From NCBI GenBank assembly GCA_028871055.1, contig JAGWON010000004.1, positions 62,001 to 126,000 on the forward strand: a stretch of DNA of 64,000 bases. Direction: 5' to 3'. Positions within the stretch are counted from its first letter, which is position 1; the number at the start of each line of letters is the position of its first letter. The notes under the pieces were generated by a model, which saw only the letters and a program-made list of their open reading frames with translations, did no database searches and was not told the origin of the DNA. A program made the position numbers and the translations under genes. Positions 19,463 to 28,277 of this stretch are shown in pieces. This DNA comes from Alphaproteobacteria bacterium. GTDB lineage: Bacteria; Pseudomonadota; Alphaproteobacteria; ATCC43930; CGMCC-115725.

Positions 19463-20677
19463 ATGGATTTCGAGTTCTCCGACAAGTCGAAGCGCATCCA
19501 GGCGCAGCTCAAGGCCTTCATCGCCGAGCATGTCGCGCCGCGCAACGCCGAGTATCAACGCCTGGTCGCCCAAGGCGTCTTCCCGCCACCTTTTCTCGAT
19601 GACCTGAAGGCCAAGGCGCGCGCCCAGGGACTGTGGAACCTGTTTCTGCCCGGGCTAAAGCCGGACGAGCCCGGCACGCAGATGTCGAATCTCGATTACG
19701 CGCCCTGCGCCGAGATCATGGGCCGCATGCTGTGGTCGGCCGAGGTGCTCAACTGCAACGCGCCCGATACCGGCAACATGGAGCTGCTCCACCTCGCAGC
19801 CAATCCGCAGCAGCGCAAGCAGTGGTTGCAGCCGCTGCTCGAGGGCAAGATCCGCTCCGCCTTCGCCATGACCGAGCCCGACGTCGCGTCGTCGGACGCG
19901 ACCAACATCCGCACCTCGATCCGGCGCGACGGCAAGCAGTGGGTCATCAACGGCCGCAAATGGTTCATCACCAACGCCGCCGATCCGCGCTGCAAGATCT
20001 TCATCGTCATGGGCCAGACCAGTCCGGATCGCGCCGAGGCGCATAGGCGCCAGAGCATGGTGCTGGTGCCGGCCGGCACCAGGGGCCTAACCGTGGTGCG
20101 CAACCTGCCGGTGATGAATCATATACACGTCCAGGGCCACTGCGAGGTGGCGTTCGACGACGTGCGCGTGCCGGTCGACCATCTGCTCGGCGAGGAAGGC
20201 GGCGGCTTCGCCCTCGCCCAGGCCCGGCTCGGCCCCGGCCGCATCCATCACTGCATGCGGTCGATCGGCGCTTGCGAATTGGCGGTGGAGCTGATGATCG
20301 CGCGTGCCCGATCGCGCAAGACCTTCGGTGCGGCGCTCGCCGAGCACGGCACGGTGCGCGAATGGATCGCGCTGTCGCGCATCGAGATCGAGCAGGCGCG
20401 GCTCTTGGTGCTGAAGGCGGCGTGGCTCATCGACCAGGGCGGCGCCAAGGCGGCGCGGCGCGAGATCGCGCTGATCAAGGTCGCCGTGCCGCGCATGCAG
20501 GTCGCCGTCGCCAACCGCGCGATCCAGGTGTTCGGCGCCGCCGGCTTGACCCAGGATACGCCGCTCGCCGACATCTGGAGCTGGGGCCGGGCCTTGCAGA
20601 TCGTCGACGGCCCGGACGAAGTCCACATCCGCGCCATCGCCCGCGGCGAGATCAAGGCACCGGAGGGCGCAACGTAG
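19463..20677 (+). CDS. Acyl-CoA dehydrogenase, ACAD10/11-like
   Basis: A 404-residue FAD-dependent acyl-CoA dehydrogenase. Landmarks are AMTEPDVASSDATNI (flavin and substrate loop), WFITNAADPRC, and VFGAAGLTQDTPLADIW near the C-terminus. The final VDGPDEVHIRAIAR is the form seen in the long-chain ACAD10/11 group rather than the short-chain YEGT type. It is divergent from the beta-helix gene, with 46 bases between the starts. It probably takes part in fatty or branched-chain acyl-CoA oxidation. Confidence 0.92.
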   Translation: MDFEFSDKSKRIQAQLKAFIAEHVAPRNAEYQRLVAQGVFPPPFLDDLKAKARAQGLWNLFLPGLKPDEPGTQMSNLDYAPCAEIMGRMLWSAEVLNCNAPDTGNMELLHLAANPQQRKQWLQPLLEGKIRSAFAMTEPDVASSDATNIRTSIRRDGKQWVINGRKWFITNAADPRCKIFIVMGQTSPDRAEAHRRQSMVLVPAGTRGLTVVRNLPVMNHIHVQGHCEVAFDDVRVPVDHLLGEEGGGFALAQARLGPGRIHHCMRSIGACELAVELMIARARSRKTFGAALAEHGTVREWIALSRIEIEQARLLVLKAAWLIDQGGAKAARREIALIKVAVPRMQVAVANRAIQVFGAAGLTQDTPLADIWSWGRALQIVDGPDEVHIRAIARGEIKAPEGAT

Positions 20678-20681
20678 GGTC

Positions 20682-20710
20682 TTGTTCTTCTTTTGTTCCT
20701 ATGCTAGGTT
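20682..20710 (+). promoter_or_regulatory. Candidate sigma-70 promoter for the 33-residue membrane peptide
   Basis: TTGTTC (20682-20687) and TAGGTT (20705-20710) are 17 bases apart, and a Shine-Dalgarno GAGGGAG follows at 20721. The spacing is ideal and both hexamers match partly. It is read by eye. Confidence 0.35.
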
Positions 20711-20733
20711 TTCGCCATCCGAGGGAGAAAGCC

Positions 20734-20835
20734 ATGATGATTCGTAACAATCGCGCCGCCGGCGGCTGGGATAGCCAAGCCATCGCCGTCCTGTTGTTCG
20801 GCTGGTTCGTCGCCCTCTTCGTCACCCTGACCTGA
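20734..20835 (+). CDS. 33-residue single-pass membrane peptide
   Basis: A very short gene with a strong ribosome site (GAGGGAGAAA at 20721-20730) just before a double ATG. The product starts MMIRNNRAAGGWDSQ, with charged and polar residues, followed by one hydrophobic helix, AIAVLLFGWFVALFVTL. An in-frame ATG at 20701 would give 44 residues but overlaps the candidate promoter. It resembles no family I know. Its position just before an OmpR-type two-component system may or may not be meaningful. Confidence 0.55.
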   Translation: MMIRNNRAAGGWDSQAIAVLLFGWFVALFVTLT

Positions 20836-20958
20836 GGAGCCTACCAGCCGGCAAAAATTAAATTCTGCAAAACGAACCCAATTTCATGGCCGCCAAAAGC
20901 CCGTGTTGCGGCACGGTGACGATTCCCGTCGCTCGACGCCCGCGCTATGGTCGCCGCC

Positions 20959-21639
20959 ATGAAGCTCCTGGTCATCGAGGATGACCGCGAGGCGGCGGCT
21001 TACATAGCCAAGGGCCTCGCGGAGTCCGGTTATGTCGTCGATCAGGCGTTCGAAGGACGCGACGGCCTGTTCATGGCGTCGAGCGGCGGTTACGACGCGC
21101 TGATCGTCGACCGCATGCTGCCGGGCATGGACGGGCTGTCGCTCATCGCCGCGTTGCGCGCGGCCGAGGTGCGCACGCCGGTGCTGATCCTCAGCGCGCT
21201 GGGCGCGGTCGACGACCGTGTCAAAGGCTTGCGCGCCGGCAGCGACGACTATCTGGTCAAGCCCTTCGCCTTCGCCGAGCTCCTCGCCCGGATCGAGGCG
21301 CTGCTCCGCCGCGGGCCGCAGCTCCAGGCGACCACCAAGCTCAAGGTCGGCAACCTCGAGCTCGACCTGCTGACGCGAACGGTGACGCGCCAGGGCCGCG
21401 CGATCGATCTGCTGCCGCGCGAGTTCAGCCTGCTCGAATTCCTGATGCGCCACGCCGGCCAGGTGGTGACGCGCACCATGCTGCTCGAGAGCGTGTGGGA
21501 CTATCACTTCGATCCGCAAACCAACGTCATCGACGTGCATATCAGCCGCCTGCGGCAGAAGCTCGACAAGGGCTTCGCCCATCCAATGCTCCAGACCGTG
21601 CGCGGCGCCGGCTATCGCCTGAGCGGCGAACAGCCGTGA
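20959..21639 (+). CDS. OmpR-family response regulator
   Basis: A 226-residue regulator: receiver (1-120) with acidic pocket EDD at 7-9, phospho-acceptor D51 and K101, then an OmpR/PhoB winged helix whose recognition region reads NVIDVHISRLRQKLD and whose end is VRGAGYRL. It is of the QseB/CzcR-like kind. ATG 20959 begins MKLLVIEDD; an upstream in-frame start at 20947 is less likely. Its stop lies in a GTGA overlap with the cognate kinase gene. Confidence 0.94.
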   Translation: MKLLVIEDDREAAAYIAKGLAESGYVVDQAFEGRDGLFMASSGGYDALIVDRMLPGMDGLSLIAALRAAEVRTPVLILSALGAVDDRVKGLRAGSDDYLVKPFAFAELLARIEALLRRGPQLQATTKLKVGNLELDLLTRTVTRQGRAIDLLPREFSLLEFLMRHAGQVVTRTMLLESVWDYHFDPQTNVIDVHISRLRQKLDKGFAHPMLQTVRGAGYRLSGEQP

Positions 21640-23051
21640 CCCGGTTCTTCAACACCAATGCTTTCCGCCTCGCCGCGCTTTATTTCGCGCTGTTCGCGGC
21701 CTCGGTGCTGACGCTGTTCGCGTTCTTCTATCTCTCGACCGCGGACTTCATCGAACGCCAGATCGAGGCCACGGTCGGCGCCGAGATCCGCGGCTTGCAG
21801 GAGCAGTACGAGCAGCTCGGCCTCGACGGCCTCGTCGCGCTGGTGCGCGAGCGCAGCCTGAACGAGCGCGTCGACAACATGATCTACGTCATGACCGACC
21901 CGTTCGTGCACGAGATCGCCGGCAACCTGTCGGGCTGGCCGCGGCGCACGACGTCGGTCAAGCCCGGCTGGATCACCTTTCCGTTCAAGGTCCACGCGCG
22001 CAACGGCACCGAGATACACACCGCGCTCGGGACCCAGCTCATCTTGGGCGGCGACCGCCTGCTGGTGGCGCGCGACCTGCACGACGCGACGGCGTTTCGC
22101 CAGCGCGTTCTCAGCACCATCGCCTGGGCGGCGCTGATCAGCCTCGGCCTCGGTGTCATCGGCGGGCTGCTGATGACGCGCCAGATGCTGCGCCGGGTCG
22201 AATCCGTCGCCAACACGACGCGCCACATCATCCACGGTGATCTCGCACAGCGCATCCCGCTGACCGGCAGCGGCGATGAGTTCGACCAGCTCGGCGGCAA
22301 CCTCAACGCCATGCTCGACCAGATCGAGCGGCTGATGGTCGGCATGCGCCAGGTCACCGACAACATCGCGCACGATTTGCGCACGCCGCTATCGCGGCTG
22401 CGCTCGCGCCTCGAAGTCAGCCTGCTCGAAAAACCCAATACCGCGCGCTATGCCGAGGTCCTGCGCGAGACCATCGCCGAAGCCGATCAGCTCCTCGGCA
22501 CCTTCAACGCGCTCCTTAGCATCGCCGAGGCCGAGGCCGGGTCGCGCCGCGACACCGCCACGACCGTCGACCTCGCCACGATCGCGCGCAACGTCGCCGA
22601 GCTGTACGAGCCGGTCGCGGACGACAAGGGCCTGACGCTCGCGCTCGCCGTGCCTGAGACCCTGCCGGTGCGCGGCGACCGCCATCTGCTGTCGCAGGCG
22701 ATCGCCAACCTGCTCGACAACGCGCTGAAATACACCCCGACGGGCACGGTGTCGCTGTCGGTCGAGCGCGAGGGCGACGCGGCGCGGATCGAGGTGACGG
22801 ATACCGGCCCGGGCATCCCGCCGGACCGACGCGAAGTCGTCTTCGACCGCTTCGTACGGCTCGAAGGCAGCCGCTCCACGCCCGGCAACGGCCTCGGCCT
22901 CAGCCTGGTGCGGGCCGTGGCCATGCTGCACGGCGGCACTGTCCGGCTCGAGGACAACAATCCGGGCTTGAAGGCGATCTTCACGCTACCGGCGACGTCG
23001 GCGGTGCAGGTGGAACCGGTCAGGGCGTCAGACGCTCGCCCCGCAGCGTGA
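21636..23051 (+). CDS. Membrane sensor histidine kinase
   Basis: A 471-residue kinase starting at GTG 21636, overlapping the regulator stop. Transmembrane helix 1 is at about 12-34, a periplasmic region of about 120 residues follows, helix 2 is at about 160-180, then HAMP (181-233), HisKA with H246 (DNIAHDLRTPLSRLRSR) and HATPase with LLDNALKYTP, DTGPGI and GNGLGLSL. It is the partner of the OmpR regulator. The periplasmic domain has no recognisable ligand motif. The last 32 bases overlap a small gene on the other strand. Confidence 0.93.
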   Translation: MTRFFNTNAFRLAALYFALFAASVLTLFAFFYLSTADFIERQIEATVGAEIRGLQEQYEQLGLDGLVALVRERSLNERVDNMIYVMTDPFVHEIAGNLSGWPRRTTSVKPGWITFPFKVHARNGTEIHTALGTQLILGGDRLLVARDLHDATAFRQRVLSTIAWAALISLGLGVIGGLLMTRQMLRRVESVANTTRHIIHGDLAQRIPLTGSGDEFDQLGGNLNAMLDQIERLMVGMRQVTDNIAHDLRTPLSRLRSRLEVSLLEKPNTARYAEVLRETIAEADQLLGTFNALLSIAEAEAGSRRDTATTVDLATIARNVAELYEPVADDKGLTLALAVPETLPVRGDRHLLSQAIANLLDNALKYTPTGTVSLSVEREGDAARIEVTDTGPGIPPDRREVVFDRFVRLEGSRSTPGNGLGLSLVRAVAMLHGGTVRLEDNNPGLKAIFTLPATSAVQVEPVRASDARPAA

Positions 23052-23217
23052 CCATGGCGGCGGGCGGCGCGGGCCGATGGCCCAGGCGCCGTGCCAGCTC
23101 GACGAGCTGGCGCCGGACGTCGTCCGTGTTGACACCGGCGCTGCGCATCACCGGCTCCATCAAGGCGTCGCCAAGCAACTCATCGAGCTCGACTTCGCCG
23201 GTCATCCGCCACCGCAT
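23020..23217 (-). CDS. Small protein, 65 residues, unknown
   Basis: A short gene opposite and overlapping the end of the kinase gene. The start ATG at 23217 has a good AAGGAG (minus strand, 23230-23225) seven bases upstream, which argues that it is real. The product begins MRWRMTGEVELDELLGDALM and has a helical, charged middle (TDDVRRQLVELARRLG) and a Pro/Ala-rich tail. No family recognised. The much longer open frame that extends to 23550 has no matching ribosome site and is not used. Confidence 0.55.
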   Translation of the reverse strand: MRWRMTGEVELDELLGDALMEPVMRSAGVNTDDVRRQLVELARRLGHRPAPPAAMVTLRGERLTP

Positions 23218-23422
23218 ATCCCAACTCCTTAACCGAGACTTAAGCATCGCGCCCGCGGAGGGGCATGACCGGACTTTCTCCGTTAACCGTGTCGGCATTA
23301 TGGCGCCGGCCCGGCCCTTCCGGGGCATTCGGGCCCGTTTCGGCGGAGCTAAAACCCCGCTCACCTGTTTCTTCCGGCGGCGTAAGGCAATTCGTAAATC
23401 TTTTTTCACTACGTTCGAGGCG

Positions 23423-25342
23423 ATGGCGACGACGAATTCGCAGGACCTCATCGGCGCCGGCCAGACGGCGTTGCGGCAAGGCCGCTTCGCCGAGGCCGAG
23501 CATTGGCTCGGCTTGGCGCTGCAGACGGCGCCGGCGACCGCCGAGCTCACGTTCCTCTATGGCACGGCGCTGGCGCAAACCGGCAAGCGCGCCGAGGCGG
23601 TCCGCTTCCTCACCGCCGCGCTCAGCGCCGCGCCGAACGACCTGGCGATCGTCAACAACCTCGCCGCCGTGCTGCGCCAGAGCGGCCGGCTCGATGAAGC
23701 CGAGCGTCATTTGCGCCGCGGCCTCGCCCTCCATCCGAAATCGCCCGACCTGCTCGCCAGCACCGGCCAGGTGTTGCGCGCGCAAGGCCGCTCCGATCAG
23801 GCGGCGGAATGCGCGAACCTCGCGCTCAAGTTTGCGCCCGATCACGCCGAGGCGCTGGTGCTCGCCGGCCTGGTGTTGCGCGATCACGGCAGGCCGAGCG
23901 ACGCCGTCGCCTATTTCGCGCGCGCGGTCGCCGCGCGGCCCGAGCGCGCCGCGCTCCACGTCGCGCTCGCCGAGGCGCTGTTCGCCGCCGGCCGCCTCGC
24001 CGACGGTGCGAGCGAATACGAGCGGCGTTGGCAACAGACGCCGATGCCGGAGCTGCCGGCACCGTTGTGGGACGGCGGCGCGCTCGGCCAGGACAAGACA
24101 CTGCTGTTGTGGAGCGACGGCACCGCGAGCGAGGCGCTCCGCCTGGTCCGCCTCGCTTATTCCCTTCATGCCCGGGTCGGCCGCGTCGTCGTCGCCGCGC
24201 CCGCTACGCTACTGGCGCTGCTCGCCTCGGCGCCCGGCGTCGATGCCGTGGTTTCCTTCGGCGACCCCTTCCCGCCGTTCGACGCCCATCTGCCGATCGG
24301 CAGCCTGCCGCATCGTCTCGGACTGCGCGACGATACCGTGCCGGCCGTAACGCCCTATCTGGCGGCAGACTCGGCGCGCGCCGACCGCTACGGCGCGCTG
24401 CTCGCCGGCGGCGGATTCAAGGTCGGGCTCGCCTGGAGCGGCGACAGCGGCCTGCGGGCGCCGAGCCTCGCCGAGCTTGCGCCGCTCTTCGCGATCCCCA
24501 ATGTCCGCTTCTTCGCCCTCGATTCGGCAGCACCGAGCGCGGCGAAAGCGGAACCTGCCGACCGACTCGTCGATCTCTCGGGCTGCCTCGCCGATTACGC
24601 CGACGCCGCGGCGGTGATCGGCCAGCTCGATCTGGTGATCGCCGCCGACGGCCCAATCGCGCACGTCACCGGCGCCCTCAACCGTCCAGGCTGGGTGATG
24701 CTCGGCCGCGACGCCCATTGGCGCTGGCTCGCCGGCCGCACCGACAGCCCGTGGTATCCCTCGCTGCTGCTGTTTCGCGAGGCCGGCGCCGGCTGGTCCG
24801 GCGTCGCGCAGGAGGTGGCGAATTCCCTGACGCTGTTCGGCGCTTCAGCGCAACCGATGCCGACCGTCGATCCGGCACGCGCCGGCGCCTACGCCCCGTT
24901 CTTCGCCAGCGGCGGACTCAAGATCGGCCTGGCACTCGATGGCGAGACGCCGCTGCTGTCGGACCTGGCGCCGATCCTGTCGCGGCCGGGCCTGCGCTTC
25001 TACGCCCTCGACCGCCGCGCGTCGATCCAGGCGGCACGCAACACCTATGGCGCCCAGCTCGGCGATTTCGCGATCGCCGAAAGCTCGCCTGCCGACGCCG
25101 CGGCGATCGTGAGCCACCTCGATCTGGTCATCGCCGGCGACAACGCCCTTGCAACCACCGCGGCCGCACTCGGCATCCCCGCCTGGATCGTGCTGCCGGC
25201 CGACGCTCCGCCGCCGCGCGCCCAGGGTACCGCGACTTGGCTCTTCCGCCGCGCCTTCGGCACCGATTGGACCGGCGTGGTCGAGCAGATGGATCAGGCG
25301 CTCGTCATCGCCGGCGCACGGCCGCAAGCCCAAGCCGGCTGA
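23423..25342 (+). CDS. TPR protein with duplicated glycosyltransferase-like domain
   Basis: A 639-residue protein. Residues 1-210 are about six tetratricopeptide repeats (for example AEHWLGLALQTAPATAELTF). From about 225 a GT9-like Rossmann half follows, and at 331-487 a GT9/heptosyltransferase-like C-domain opens GFKVGLAWSGDSG and includes DLVIAADGPIAHVTGAL. At 498-639 a second, more diverged copy opens GLKIGLALDGET and includes DLVIAGDNALATTAAAL. TPR proteins with this domain occur near secretion and glycosylation genes in alphaproteobacteria. Whether either copy is catalytic is unclear. The start is ATG 23423. Confidence 0.85.
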   Translation: MATTNSQDLIGAGQTALRQGRFAEAEHWLGLALQTAPATAELTFLYGTALAQTGKRAEAVRFLTAALSAAPNDLAIVNNLAAVLRQSGRLDEAERHLRRGLALHPKSPDLLASTGQVLRAQGRSDQAAECANLALKFAPDHAEALVLAGLVLRDHGRPSDAVAYFARAVAARPERAALHVALAEALFAAGRLADGASEYERRWQQTPMPELPAPLWDGGALGQDKTLLLWSDGTASEALRLVRLAYSLHARVGRVVVAAPATLLALLASAPGVDAVVSFGDPFPPFDAHLPIGSLPHRLGLRDDTVPAVTPYLAADSARADRYGALLAGGGFKVGLAWSGDSGLRAPSLAELAPLFAIPNVRFFALDSAAPSAAKAEPADRLVDLSGCLADYADAAAVIGQLDLVIAADGPIAHVTGALNRPGWVMLGRDAHWRWLAGRTDSPWYPSLLLFREAGAGWSGVAQEVANSLTLFGASAQPMPTVDPARAGAYAPFFASGGLKIGLALDGETPLLSDLAPILSRPGLRFYALDRRASIQAARNTYGAQLGDFAIAESSPADAAAIVSHLDLVIAGDNALATTAAALGIPAWIVLPADAPPPRAQGTATWLFRRAFGTDWTGVVEQMDQALVIAGARPQAQAG

Positions 25343-25361
25343 GCCGAGCAATTCCGTTCGC

Positions 25362-26540
25362 TCACAGCGTCGCCGCATCCGGTCGCAGCCGGTTGCTGAC
25401 GCGGCGCATTGCCGCCGCCACCGCGGCGGCGAGCACCACCACCAGCACGCCCGCGCCGGCAAACAGCGCGGTATAGCCGAAGTGCCGCGCCACCGCCGCG
25501 CCGAGCACTGGCCCGACGCCCTGGCCCATGAAGAAGAACGACGCGAACAGTGCGAAGGCCGAACCGCGCGTCGTCGGCGCGAGCTCACTGCCCTGAAGCT
25601 GCAGCGTGTTGTGCACCATGTAGAAGCCGAATCCCGCCGCGACGAAGAGCAGCGCCACCATCGTCCACGCCAGCGGCCAGGCCATGATCAGATACATGCC
25701 GCCGGCGATCGCGCCGCCCGAAGCCAACATCCGCCATGGGCCGAGGCCATGAATGATCCGCCGCGCGGTAACGCCATAGGCGACGCCACCGACGCCGAAG
25801 CCGGCGATGGCGACGCCGGCCTGGGCGGCGCCGCCGCCGCCGTGCTCCGCCAGCATCGGTGCGACGAACGGGAACAGGCCGAAGAACAGGATGCCCTCGC
25901 CGGCCACGGCGGCGAAGACCAGCAGCGCCATCGGCGACGCCAGCACGGTGCGATAGCTGGCGAAGGCGGCGCGCAGCGTCGGCCGGTGCGCCGCTTGCTC
26001 CGTGCCGCGCAGCGCATACCACACGACGGCGAGTGAGCCGACGGCAATCGCCGCGGCGGCGGCAAAGGCCCAGCGCCAGCCGATGGTCTCGGCGCTAAGG
26101 CCGGCACCGGCCGCACCGATCATCTGGCCCACGATCGCGACCACCATGACGCGGCTGATGGCGACCTGGCGCTCCACATAGGCGACGCGGTCGCCGATCA
26201 GGGCCCAGGCGATCGGAATGATTCCCCCGGCGAAAGCGCCGGAGACAATGCGCGCGCCGACTAGGCTGCTATAACCCGGCGCCATTGCGCCGAACGCCGA
26301 TCCGACCGCGACGCCGACCAGCGAGATGCAGATCAGCCGCACCTTGCCCAGCGCGTCCGCCGCCGGGCCGAGCACGATCTGCATCGCGGCGTAAGGAAAG
26401 CTGTAGGCCGAGACGAGCAGCGCGGCGCGCGACAGGTCGACGCCGAGGTCGCCGGCGACGACCGGCAGCATCGGATCGAGCGCGCGCATCTGAACCGAAC
26501 TGGCGAATGCGGCGAAACCGAGCGCGACCAGAAGCGGCAC
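25362..26540 (-). CDS. MFS transporter
   Basis: A 392-residue major facilitator with about 12 hydrophobic helices and motif A as GPAADALGKVR in loop 2-3, of the AraJ/drug-efflux-like type. I choose GTG 26540 because AGGGGGA lies six bases before it. An in-frame TTG at 26600 would put the start inside the terminator of the neighbouring gene. The protein then begins VPLLVALGFAAFASSVQMRALDP. The substrate is unknown. It is convergent with the TPR gene. Confidence 0.9.
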   Translation of the reverse strand: MPLLVALGFAAFASSVQMRALDPMLPVVAGDLGVDLSRAALLVSAYSFPYAAMQIVLGPAADALGKVRLICISLVGVAVGSAFGAMAPGYSSLVGARIVSGAFAGGIIPIAWALIGDRVAYVERQVAISRVMVVAIVGQMIGAAGAGLSAETIGWRWAFAAAAAIAVGSLAVVWYALRGTEQAAHRPTLRAAFASYRTVLASPMALLVFAAVAGEGILFFGLFPFVAPMLAEHGGGGAAQAGVAIAGFGVGGVAYGVTARRIIHGLGPWRMLASGGAIAGGMYLIMAWPLAWTMVALLFVAAGFGFYMVHNTLQLQGSELAPTTRGSAFALFASFFFMGQGVGPVLGAAVARHFGYTALFAGAGVLVVVLAAAVAAAMRRVSNRLRPDAATL

Positions 26541-26598
26541 GGCGAATCCCCCTAGGACTGCCGCGGCAGGATAGCGGTCCGCGCGCCGCGGCGGGCGC

Positions 26599-26625
26599 AA
26601 AAAAGCCGCGCGGTTCGCGCGCGGC
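26599..26625 (-). terminator. Rho-independent terminator
   Basis: On the minus strand an eight-base G/C stem (GCCGCGCG/CGCGCGGC, 26625-26605) is followed by six T (26604-26599). It lies after the stop of the 94-residue envelope protein gene and before the MFS start, so it ends the 27522-26653 transcript. Confidence 0.85.
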
Positions 26626-26652
26626 TTCGTTGCAGACCCGGCAGGGCTCCGT

Positions 26653-26937
26653 TCAGCGGATGTTGATCGGGAAGATCAGGTCGATCGTGGGCGCCACCGG
26701 CGGCGGCGGCGCGTAGTACACGGGAGGCGGCGCGTACTCCACCGGTGGCGGCGGGGGCGCCGGATAGATGTATCCCGGCTGATAATAGTAGCGCTGCTCC
26801 TGCCATTCGTGGTGATCGCGGTCCCAGCCGCGACCATGGTCGTCGTCGGCGAAGGCGGTGGCCGCCGCGCCGATCACGGCAGCGGCGAGCACCGCCGCAG
26901 CGATTGCCCGGCCGACCGGATTGTTCCGTCTGTTCAT
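26653..26937 (-). CDS. Small secreted Pro/Tyr-rich protein
   Basis: A 94-residue exported protein. The hydrophobic signal peptide ends near AAATAFADDD; the mature part is His/Asp-rich, then repeats of the kind YAPPPVYYAPPPP, and ends PTIDLIFPINIR. Similar short proteins with PxPV-type repeats are frequent in proteobacteria, and their function is unknown. It lies nine bases downstream of the LTXXQ protein gene and is followed by a strong terminator. Confidence 0.75.
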   Translation of the reverse strand: MNRRNNPVGRAIAAAVLAAAVIGAAATAFADDDHGRGWDRDHHEWQEQRYYYQPGYIYPAPPPPPVEYAPPPVYYAPPPPVAPTIDLIFPINIR

Positions 26938-26946
26938 CCGACGCTC

Positions 26947-27522
26947 CTACTTCTGGGCCGGAGCGGCAGGTTTCGGCGCGGGGCGCTTCATGTGGCGTTC
27001 CGCGATGCCGCGGAAGACGGCGTCCGCTTGCTTCTTCTGCGGCTCCGACATCGAACCGTAAAGGCTGTCGAACGCCGTCACGAGCTTCTTGAGGCCGTCG
27101 GCATGCGCGTTGGCAATCTCGGCGTAGGTGTTCAGGTTGTCGACGGCGTTCATGGTGCGCACTTTGGCGTTACGCTCGCGAACCAACTTCTCGATGGTCG
27201 CGGCATTCTCGCGCATCGCCTGGGCGACCTGGCCCCATTGCTGTTCCTCGGCCTCGGTGATGTGCAGGCGGTCGTGCAGGCTCTTGATGCGGGCTTCAAT
27301 GCTGTAACCGCGGCGCACCGTGTGCCGCGTCGGCTTCGCCGCCGGTTTTGGGGTTTGCGGCGTCGCGCTCGGCGCCGATGCGCCGGATCCGCTTGGCGCC
27401 GCCGGCGGCGTCGGCGTCGCCGGTTGCGTCGTCGTCTGCGCCAGCGCCGGAGCGATCAGCAGGGCGGCTGTCAATGCCACAACGCTCGCAAAAGTACCGT
27501 GCCGCTTGGTGAAATTGATCAT
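26947..27522 (-). CDS. Periplasmic LTXXQ/Spy-CpxP-like protein
   Basis: A 191-residue exported protein: signal peptide ending APALAQ, a Thr/Pro/Ala-rich linker (residues 30-65), then a helical LTXXQ-type domain whose key stretch is LHDRLHITEAEEQQWGQ. Families with this motif (Spy, CpxP) are periplasmic chaperones or stress sensors. Co-transcription with the small secreted protein that follows is likely, since the gap is nine bases. Confidence 0.82.
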   Translation of the reverse strand: MINFTKRHGTFASVVALTAALLIAPALAQTTTQPATPTPPAAPSGSGASAPSATPQTPKPAAKPTRHTVRRGYSIEARIKSLHDRLHITEAEEQQWGQVAQAMRENAATIEKLVRERNAKVRTMNAVDNLNTYAEIANAHADGLKKLVTAFDSLYGSMSEPQKKQADAVFRGIAERHMKRPAPKPAAPAQK

Positions 27523-27764
27523 GTGAGCCTCTATGGGTTCGCTGGGTTGCGGGATGCCGAATCAAAATCGAACAATGGCCGCGGGTCGTGCTGCACGCGT
27601 CCGTCCATGGCGAAGACGGGACGCACGCTGGTAACGCGGTGCGGATGTCGCCATGCTTTCATGGCGCTTTTAAGGCGCGCCGTCATCCGACGGAAGCCGT
27701 TCGGCGCAACGGTCGAGCGGGCGTTCTGCCCGCGGCGATCCTCGTTCCGGAGCGCGTTCCGCGC

Positions 27765-28277
27765 CTACTTGCCGAGCAGGCTCTTGAGCTGGCTGCCGAC
27801 GCCCTGGCTGGTGCCGCTCACCGCCGAGCCGATCGATTTTGCGACCTCGCTGCTACCGATCTTGGCGGCCGCACCGGTGATCGCGGCGAGCACCTCCTTC
27901 GCCACCTCGGCCGGGCTGGCGCCGCCCGAACTCTTGCCGATATTGGTCAGATGGATTTCGGGCAGCGGCGCCGACAGCGACTTGCCTTTCAGCATCGCCT
28001 GGCTGATGCCGACCTGGCCCTGCCGGATGACGAGATCATCGATGATGAGCTTGCGCTCCGATCCATTGGCCGGCGCCGCGCCACCACCGCCATAGGCCAT
28101 CGCGTTCTTCTGGAGGGTCGCGAGATTGCTGCTGCCGCCGTTGTCGAGCTCGTAAGTCACTTGCGGCCGCTCGATGTCGACCTTCTTGATCACGATCGGG
28201 CCGCTGCCGGGGATCGAGACGGGGTCGATCGTCGCCGCGAGCGAGCCGAGCTCGAGCGCGTGCAGCGGCGCCGAGCG
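27765..28277 (-). pseudogene. AsmA/DUF748-like protein fragment, N-terminus missing
   Basis: Read on the minus strand, the open frame begins just after a TAA (28280-28278) and gives HALELGSLAATIDP, then IVIKKVDIERPQVTYEL, which resembles the interior of AsmA/DUF748-like envelope proteins. It ends VGSQLKSLLGK. Such proteins normally start with a membrane helix and a further N-terminal stretch, and neither is here. No good start codon exists before the internal GTG at 28193. The upstream DNA instead encodes another gene fragment on the opposite strand, so the 5' part was probably lost by deletion or rearrangement. Confidence 0.65.

Noticed and set aside
26541-26600. Longer MFS start at TTG 26600
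   Set aside because: It would lie in the T run of the neighbouring terminator and lacks a ribosome site; GTG 26540 has AGGGGGA at six bases.
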